Positions 25,247 through 29,459 of a stretch of 29,459 nucleotides of DNA are shown here, one piece after another. The translations under genes and the position numbers were made by a program. The first letter of the stretch is position 1; each line of letters opens with the position of its first letter. This DNA is from CAZKCK01 sp964552325 (GTDB taxonomy: Bacteria; Bacteroidota; Bacteroidia; Bacteroidales; TTA-H9): NCBI GenBank assembly GCA_964552325.1, contig CAZKHA010000031.1:1-29459 (forward strand), given 5' to 3'. The notes beneath the pieces were generated by a model. That model did not search any database and was not told the DNA's origin. It worked only from the letters and a program-made list of their open reading frames with translations.

Positions 25247-25297
25247 GTATGACACTGAGTTCCTCTAAGAGAGGCATAGCGCACAGCGGAGTATGAC
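25247..25297. repeat. Possible REP-like intergenic element
   Basis: GTATGAC occurs at 25247-25253 and again at 25291-25297, bracketing a CCTCT-AAG-AGAGG hairpin (25262-25274) in the gap between the converging CPBP and GH3 genes. The layout resembles palindromic intergenic repeats of Bacteroidota, but only one copy is visible in this window. Confidence 0.3.
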
Positions 25298-25325
25298 GAT
25301 TTGCGTTGCGGCCTATGTCGTTAAA

Positions 25326-27971
25326 TCATTTAACCGTAATGGTGGTGCTCAGCCGGATGTCTTTTGAGGAGGATCCCAGCATCAATCTGAAATCGCCAGG
25401 CTCTACCACTTTTTGAAGGTTTTTATCGAGCATTTGCAGGAGCAGGGGGCTTATTTCAAAGTCTATTTGCTTCGTTTCGCCGGGTTTAAGCCCTATTCGC
25501 TTAAAACCTTTAAGCTCGGTTATGGGGCGTGCCACTGACGACAATAAATCGCGGATATAAAGCTGAACCACTTCTTCGCCATAAACCTTGCCGGTATTGG
25601 TTACGGTACAACTAAGCGTGGTGGTTTCAGTTGTGCCCATGGTTTTCTTGGCCAAGCGCAAATCAGCATAAGCAAATTGAGTATAGCTAAGCCCATAACC
25701 AAATGGAAACTGAGGCTGTCCGGTTAAATCGGTGTAATCATCGCCACGGCCCGTAGGCTTGTGGTTGTAAACCAACGGAAGCTGCCCCTCGAAGACCGGG
25801 AATGTAATGGGTAATTTGCCTGAAGGATTGCTCTTGCCAAAAAGCATATCAGCCACTGCCAATCCGCCAGCTTCGCCCGGATACCATACCTGCACGACCG
25901 ATGCCACCTTGTCAATCCAATTTGCCATGGTTATGGCGCTGCCGCCTACCAATAATACCACAACAGGCTTACCCGTTTGGCTCAGTTTTACAATAAGTTC
26001 TTCTTGATTGCCGGGCAGCGATAAATAAGCGCGGTCGTTAAATTCGCCTTCCTCAATTCCGGCCACTACCACCAACACATCGGCTTGTTGTGCCAAGGTG
26101 AGGGCTTCTTGCATCCTAGCTTCTTCGTTCTGATCAATGTCAACATTCCACACCAGTTTAAACCAAGCATTGCCAACAGGTTCATAAAACTCGATTTTAA
26201 GGTCGTACGTCCGGTCTTTTTCAAAGGTGAAAGCCTGTGTTTTGACCGATTTGCCAAGTTTTGTCCAGTTATCAATCAGCAGTTGCCCATCCGAATACAA
26301 ACGATAGCCGTCGTTGCCATCAATGCCCAATTTATAGGTGCCCGATTCAGGGGCTTTGAGCTTTCCAGTCCAGCGAACGGAATAAAAATCGTAGTTTAGT
26401 TTGGCTGGATCGGGCGAAAACAGCGTCCATTGGAAGTTGATGCTGGCATCAACGCGGCTAAAGGCTGGGTTTCCGGCACAGTCAATGTTCGCGTAATACT
26501 CGCCTTGAACACCTGGCATAAGCTTGCCATCATTTTCATGGAATAAACAGCTGCTAGGCACCGTTGTAAGGTTTTTAAGTTTGCGAAAACTGCCTTGTGC
26601 GTAAGTTACCTGTGCATGTGCAGCCTTTAGCCCATCAAGTATGTTTACTACCTTATTCCCCGGGCCGCTGTACCCTCCCAGTCGTGCTTCCAATGCATCT
26701 TGTCCGAACAGCGCTATTTTTTGTGTTGTAGCCAATGGCAAGGTTTGTTTCTGGTTTTTGAGCAACACAAACGATTTGCTGGCGGCTTCTATTGCCAATG
26801 CGCGGTGTTCGGCACTTCCATTCACACGTGCAGCTTCTTGCGGATCAACATATGGGTTGTGGAACAACCCGAGCTCAAATTTGGCCTGCAGCACACGGGC
26901 TACGGCACTGTCGATGACGGCCGCAGGGATTTTACCGTTTTTAAAGGCATCAATAAATAAGGTATAATGTTCAAAAGCCGTTTGAAAAACCACGTCCAAT
27001 CCATTGTTAAGGGCTTGTTCGGTGGCTTGGGTGTAATCGGGTGCCGTAAAGTGCAGCACATTAGCCCCTCCGGTTGCGCCGGCATCTGAAATAACAAATC
27101 CCTTAAAGCCCCATTCTTTTTTCAGCAAATCGTTCAGCAGCCAGTTGTGGGCGGTGCACGGACTGCCATCCAGCGAATTGTACGAAGTCATAACCGAGCG
27201 TGCGCCAGCTTTGGTAAAGGCTGCTTCAAACGGAGGTAGGTGAATCTCGCGCAAATAGCGTTCGTTGGCATGTATGGGATAGCTGTCGCGGCCTCCATCG
27301 CCCACATTGGCAATAAAATGCTTGGGGCAGGCTATGATGTTGCGTTTTTCGAATTCCGAGATAAAGGCCACGCCCATTTCGCTTGCTAAGAACGGATCTT
27401 CACCATAGGTTTCTTCTACACGGCCCCAGCGTACATCGGTGGCAATGTTTATTACGGGTGAGAGTATCATCCGTATCCCTCGGGTTTTGGTTTCGTTGGC
27501 AATGGCTCCAGCCACACGTTTTACCAGATCGGTGTCGAAGGTGGCGGCTAAGCCAATCGATTGCGGAAACGAAGTTGCGCCCGGATGCACCAAGCCATGC
27601 AAAGCCTCATCGAAAGGTAGGATGGGGATTCCCAAGCGGGTGTTTTTTAAGAACTTTTCGTGTGTTTGGTTGATGATTTTGGCCATTTCGGCAGCCGTGG
27701 AAGCCGAGTTTTTAATCATTTGCCCGGCCGTGTTACCCTCATTTAGCGATACCCCACCCTCAAAGCCAAAGGCTCCTTGGGTATAACGCGATTTATCTTT
27801 TTGCCATTCCTCGGCCAGCATAAACAATTGCCAGAACTTCTCTTCAGGCGTCATGCGCTTTAATAAATCGTGCACGCGTGCTTGGGTAGCAGCTGAGGAG
27901 TCTTTGTAAACTTGCGCCTTTGCACACAGGCTAAGGGCCAAAAGGGTGATAATGAGAAATCTTGATTTCAC
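25326..27971 (-). CDS. Secreted GH3 glycoside hydrolase with PA14 insertion
   Basis: The 881-residue product has a signal peptide (cut near AKAQ, residue 20) and a GH3 TIM barrel with KH (K217-H218) and nucleophile D296 in GFVISDAG. The alpha/beta sandwich domain is split by a PA14 carbohydrate-binding domain (about 488-610: GEYYANIDCAG, SGTYKLGIDGNDGYRLY). It resumes with VVVAGIEEGEFNDRAYLSLPG, which holds the probable acid/base Glu, and a fibronectin III-like C-terminal domain (780-870) follows. It should be a periplasmic exo-beta-glycosidase (glucosidase or xylosidase type) acting on oligosaccharides. No SusC/SusD pair or regulator is adjacent, so it is not in a typical polysaccharide utilisation locus within this window. 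The ATG at 27971 gives the signal peptide directly. Confidence 0.93.
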   Translation of the reverse strand: MKSRFLIITLLALSLCAKAQVYKDSSAATQARVHDLLKRMTPEEKFWQLFMLAEEWQKDKSRYTQGAFGFEGGVSLNEGNTAGQMIKNSASTAAEMAKIINQTHEKFLKNTRLGIPILPFDEALHGLVHPGATSFPQSIGLAATFDTDLVKRVAGAIANETKTRGIRMILSPVINIATDVRWGRVEETYGEDPFLASEMGVAFISEFEKRNIIACPKHFIANVGDGGRDSYPIHANERYLREIHLPPFEAAFTKAGARSVMTSYNSLDGSPCTAHNWLLNDLLKKEWGFKGFVISDAGATGGANVLHFTAPDYTQATEQALNNGLDVVFQTAFEHYTLFIDAFKNGKIPAAVIDSAVARVLQAKFELGLFHNPYVDPQEAARVNGSAEHRALAIEAASKSFVLLKNQKQTLPLATTQKIALFGQDALEARLGGYSGPGNKVVNILDGLKAAHAQVTYAQGSFRKLKNLTTVPSSCLFHENDGKLMPGVQGEYYANIDCAGNPAFSRVDASINFQWTLFSPDPAKLNYDFYSVRWTGKLKAPESGTYKLGIDGNDGYRLYSDGQLLIDNWTKLGKSVKTQAFTFEKDRTYDLKIEFYEPVGNAWFKLVWNVDIDQNEEARMQEALTLAQQADVLVVVAGIEEGEFNDRAYLSLPGNQEELIVKLSQTGKPVVVLLVGGSAITMANWIDKVASVVQVWYPGEAGGLAVADMLFGKSNPSGKLPITFPVFEGQLPLVYNHKPTGRGDDYTDLTGQPQFPFGYGLSYTQFAYADLRLAKKTMGTTETTTLSCTVTNTGKVYGEEVVQLYIRDLLSSVARPITELKGFKRIGLKPGETKQIDFEISPLLLQMLDKNLQKVVEPGDFRLMLGSSSKDIRLSTTITVK

Positions 27972-28181
27972 GGGAACAGGGATTGGTTCGTAAAAGTTTG
28001 GGCACGCAAGTTAGCAATTGTACGGCAATTTTTGGGAGTATGGATTGGCCCGACGACCAACACCCTGGTTTTTTTGGAAAAGAATAAACCTTGTTTGCGC
28101 AGTTTTGCAGAGCAATATAGGTATTGTTTATATTTGTGGCAGTGAATTAGTACGAACGCTTAGCATAAAACAATACACATA
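27972..28181. other. Intergenic stretch upstream of the GH3 gene
   Basis: No ORF is credible here. The stretch should contain the GH3 promoter on the minus strand, where only imperfect cores are seen (TACAATTG near 28022-28015), and it contains the plus-strand promoter at 28104-28136. Confidence 0.4.
28104..28136 (+). promoter_or_regulatory. Strong Bacteroidota promoter, first copy of an 18-nt repeat
   Basis: TTTG (28104-28107), 21 bases, then TATATTTG (28129-28136). The surrounding attgtttatatttgtggc (28123-28140) recurs exactly at 29140-29157. Transcription would start near 28141. Confidence 0.6.
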
Positions 28182-28382
28182 ATGATTAACACCTGCCTTC
28201 CTGCATCATTAGCCAAAAAACTTGGCATAATTGAGGTATATTGCCCGGCGGGAGTATTTGCAAAGTCTGGCACAGGCTTGGTAAGGAATCATTTTCCTGA
28301 GCCGTTTAGAAATGGGGATACGCGTTTTAGGCATGCGAAAAGTGCTTTGTTTCCGGGGAGATTAACTAGTTGTGCACTATAA
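28182..28382 (+). CDS. Doubtful small ORF, 66 residues
   Basis: An ATG 41 bases after a good promoter opens a 66-codon frame that begins MINTCLPASLAKKLGI and ends TSCAL. I recognise no domain, the later half is arginine- and proline-rich with no hydrophobic core, and the last codons run into the inverted repeat before the next gene. It may be a gene fragment, a cut remnant, or simply an open leader. It is listed because of its promoter, not because of its protein sequence. Confidence 0.2.
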   Translation: MINTCLPASLAKKLGIIEVYCPAGVFAKSGTGLVRNHFPEPFRNGDTRFRHAKSALFPGRLTSCAL

Positions 28383-28383
28383 T

Positions 28384-28878
28384 ATGAAAACAGCAACCAT
28401 CATTTTGATTTTGACTTTTTTACTGACAGGAAATCTTCATTGCCAAGTGCAAGAACAAGATTTTTATGAAGTATTAAACGTCCTTGTTGAAAGATATAAT
28501 ATTGAATCTCTCAAAAGAGAATCAAGACAAATTGAAATCCCGAATCCAAGACAACATCAATTTATTGAATGGTGTATTAACCAAGCAGAGGATAGAATTG
28601 ACAGTTCATTGGTTGACTCAACATTTATTGTTAAGCAAACATCAATATTTAGTCGCCTTAAATGGGAAAAGATAAAAATTCTAAAAAAAATAAAAATTAC
28701 TAAGAAGGCGACTCATTACTTCTCGATTCCTCTTTTCCTGAATAGTAGAAAAGACATAGTTATTGTATATCATACAGAATATTGTGGGCCCTTATCAGCT
28801 ACTGGAACTTATGAGATGTTTCAGAAAATTGATAACAAATGGATACTAAAAACAATAATGCTGGCTTGGATTGCTTAG
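28384..28878 (+). CDS. Exported small protein of unknown function, AT-rich
   Basis: The 164-residue product starts with a signal peptide (MKTATIILILTFLLTGNLHC) and has no lipobox that fits well. The mature part is a helix-rich segment (DFYEVLNVLVERYN), a lysine-rich segment (LKWEKIKILKKIKITKK), then strands YFSIPLFL, DIVIVYHTEYCGPLSATG and IDNKWILKTIMLAWIA. This outline recalls small exported Flavobacteria-type hypotheticals with a C-terminal YCG and KW motif, but I cannot name a family. The base composition is clearly more AT-rich than neighbouring genes, with many AAA, ATA and GAA codons. That difference, and the inverted repeats 14 bases before the start and 16 bases after the stop, suggest it was acquired. 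The second ATG (28384) is chosen over 28372, which would precede the signal peptide with MHYN. Confidence 0.65.
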   Translation: MKTATIILILTFLLTGNLHCQVQEQDFYEVLNVLVERYNIESLKRESRQIEIPNPRQHQFIEWCINQAEDRIDSSLVDSTFIVKQTSIFSRLKWEKIKILKKIKITKKATHYFSIPLFLNSRKDIVIVYHTEYCGPLSATGTYEMFQKIDNKWILKTIMLAWIA

Positions 28879-28897
28879 GAAGAAAAAGAATTACAGT

Positions 28898-28955
28898 GCA
28901 CAACAAATAGGACTCTGAGCGGTCTGCATGACCCAGCGATGAGTCCATGTTGAAC
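28898..28955 (+). repeat. attC-like imperfect palindrome
   Basis: Ordered parts: GCACAAC (28898-28904, one mismatch from RYYYAAC), GGACTC (28910-28915), GGTC (28921-28924), loop TGCAT, GACC (28930-28933), GAGTCC (28941-28946), and GTTGAAC (28949-28955, exact GTTRRRY). The nested pairs give a hairpin of attC size. Spacers are uneven (5 and 2 bases), which is a weakness. Confidence 0.35.
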
Positions 28956-28993
28956 TACATCCCACAAACGCCAAGGTTTTGAGCAATGTACGC

Positions 28994-29032
28994 AGTTGTA
29001 GTTTTGGTTGGATATGCGTCCAAAGCTCAACT
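28994..29032. repeat. 13-bp stem hairpin with one bulged base
   Basis: AGTTG (28994-28998), bulged T28999 and AGTTTTGG (29000-29007) pair with CCAAAGCT (29020-29027) and CAACT (29028-29032) around a 12-base loop, with one wobble pair. A second small hairpin, GCTTG/CAAGC, follows at 29049-29067. Role unknown; it may be part of the same mobile or recombination region. Confidence 0.6.
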
Positions 29033-29139
29033 AAATCAAGTAAGTAGCGCTTGAAGTTTTTACAAGCACTCAATTACACCCACTACCGCATATCATAAAC
29101 TGGACAATTTTTTTCAACCTTCTGCAAGCATAATAAACC

Positions 29140-29157
29140 ATTGTTTATATTTGTGGC
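29140..29157 (+). promoter_or_regulatory. Second copy of the 18-nt promoter repeat
   Basis: The sequence attgtttatatttgtggc contains TATATTTG (29146-29153). A one-mismatch -33 element lies about 21 bases upstream. It lies 16 bases before the ATG of the terminal ORF. Confidence 0.55.
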
Positions 29158-29172
29158 TGCTTTTGAATATGT

Positions 29173-29459
29173 ATGACCCATTCCGAACACGCCCATACGA
29201 TGATTCCTCAAACAGCCCAAGCTATTGCTACAGAACAGCCAACGCGTACCACCGGCCAACGTCGTGCGGCGGCATTGGCAAACGCTTGTGAGTGTTTAGG
29301 CTCTGCTAAAGTTGTTATATGGTTGCATGAGCTAAGCAGCTGCATTTGTGGAGTTAAGCATATTCGTACTTCTGAAAAAGTGACAAGTTTATGTGGATAT
29401 TTGGTAGTTAGCAGCGATTTTAAAAAAACCGAAACCTTCGAATATTATGAAGAAAACAT
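29173..29459 (+). CDS. Unrecognised ORF, cut by the window end
   Basis: An ATG at 29173 opens a frame that stays open for 95 codons to the last base. It begins MTHSEHAHTMIPQ, with a middle TGQRRAAALANACECLG, a hydrophobic AKVVIWLHELSSCICGV and an end SDFKKTETFEYYEEN. I see no signal peptide and recognise no family. Support comes from the promoter copy just upstream and from the coding-like, unbroken frame. If the cassette interpretation is right, this would be the gene of the next cassette, in the same orientation. Confidence 0.45.
   Translation, partial: MTHSEHAHTMIPQTAQAIATEQPTRTTGQRRAAALANACECLGSAKVVIWLHELSSCICGVKHIRTSEKVTSLCGYLVVSSDFKKTETFEYYEEN

Larger units (their letters stand above)
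28369..28955 (+). mobile_element. Possible integron-type gene cassette
   Basis: A single short gene (28384-28878) is bracketed by GTTGTGCACT (28369-28378) and its exact reverse complement AGTGCACAAC (28895-28904). The right copy opens a 58-base imperfect palindrome. A cassette cut between G and TT at each GTTRRRY-like site would rejoin as GTTGTGC, the perfect partner of GCACAAC, as expected for a circular integron cassette. The left GTTGTGC departs from GTTRRRY at one base and no integrase or attI is in the window. It could still be chance, because GTGCAC is itself palindromic. Confidence 0.35.

Noticed and set aside
27383..27786. Plus-strand ORFs of 96 and 115 residues opposite the GH3 gene
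   Set aside because: They lie wholly within the well-supported GH3 coding sequence and have arginine- and cysteine-rich antisense composition.
28891..29073. 60-residue minus-strand ORF
   Set aside because: TTG start, and the frame is made largely of the inverted repeats (28898-28955 and 28994-29032), so its openness is better explained by the palindromic DNA than by coding.
29025..29118. GCTCAAC (29025) and TTTCAAC (29112) as further attC R'' sites
   Set aside because: No GTTRRRY partner lies at a suitable distance downstream in the window and no nested stem links them to one.

Overview
The window looks like a chromosomal segment from a member of the Bacteroidota. The main evidence is a 1056-residue secreted protein ending in a type A Por/type IX secretion (T9SS) sorting domain. 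Supporting signs are repeated matches to the Bacteroidota promoter core TAnnTTTG (often with an upstream TTTG or TTG), few Shine-Dalgarno sequences, a sensor kinase with periplasmic propeller and Y_Y_Y domains, and several exported or lipidated proteins. I cannot name a genus from the sequence.

Left part (1-9800): a Tat-exported cupin protein (-), a DUF2279-type membrane protein (+), a SAM methyltransferase (-), then a uridine-kinase-like P-loop protein followed by a cytoplasmic GH13 amylase-family enzyme (+, one transcription unit). A class 3 lipase-like secreted protein (-) meets the amylase gene at overlapping stop codons and shares a compact divergent promoter region with a stand-alone elongation factor G gene (+). 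A small lipoprotein gene and a HEAT-like repeat gene form an overlapping minus-strand pair.

Middle (9980-20880), all on the minus strand: two gene clusters. One runs alpha/beta-hydrolase lipoprotein, AraC-type regulator, then a short UvrA paralogue that lacks the UvrB-binding domain; spacings are 21 and 24 bp. The other runs S9 prolyl oligopeptidase-family peptidase, hybrid-like propeller sensor histidine kinase, then NarL/LuxR response regulator. The kinase appears to start at TTG, in the same frame as the peptidase and four codons after its stop. Between the clusters lies a 542-bp intergenic stretch with a probable small RNA.

Right part (20880-28000): the T9SS-exported protein with Asp-box propeller, PKD and adhesin-like repeats (+), a CPBP intramembrane protease (+), and a secreted GH3 glycosidase with an inserted PA14 domain (-).

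Tail (28000-29459): this differs in texture. It holds a visibly AT-richer exported small protein gene flanked by a 10-bp inverted repeat and followed by a 58-bp imperfect palindrome with integron attC-like ends. It also has an 18-nt promoter sequence present twice, further hairpins, and an unrecognised ORF running off the end. It is the most likely accessory or mobile part of the window. The integron-cassette reading is an inference from motif geometry only.
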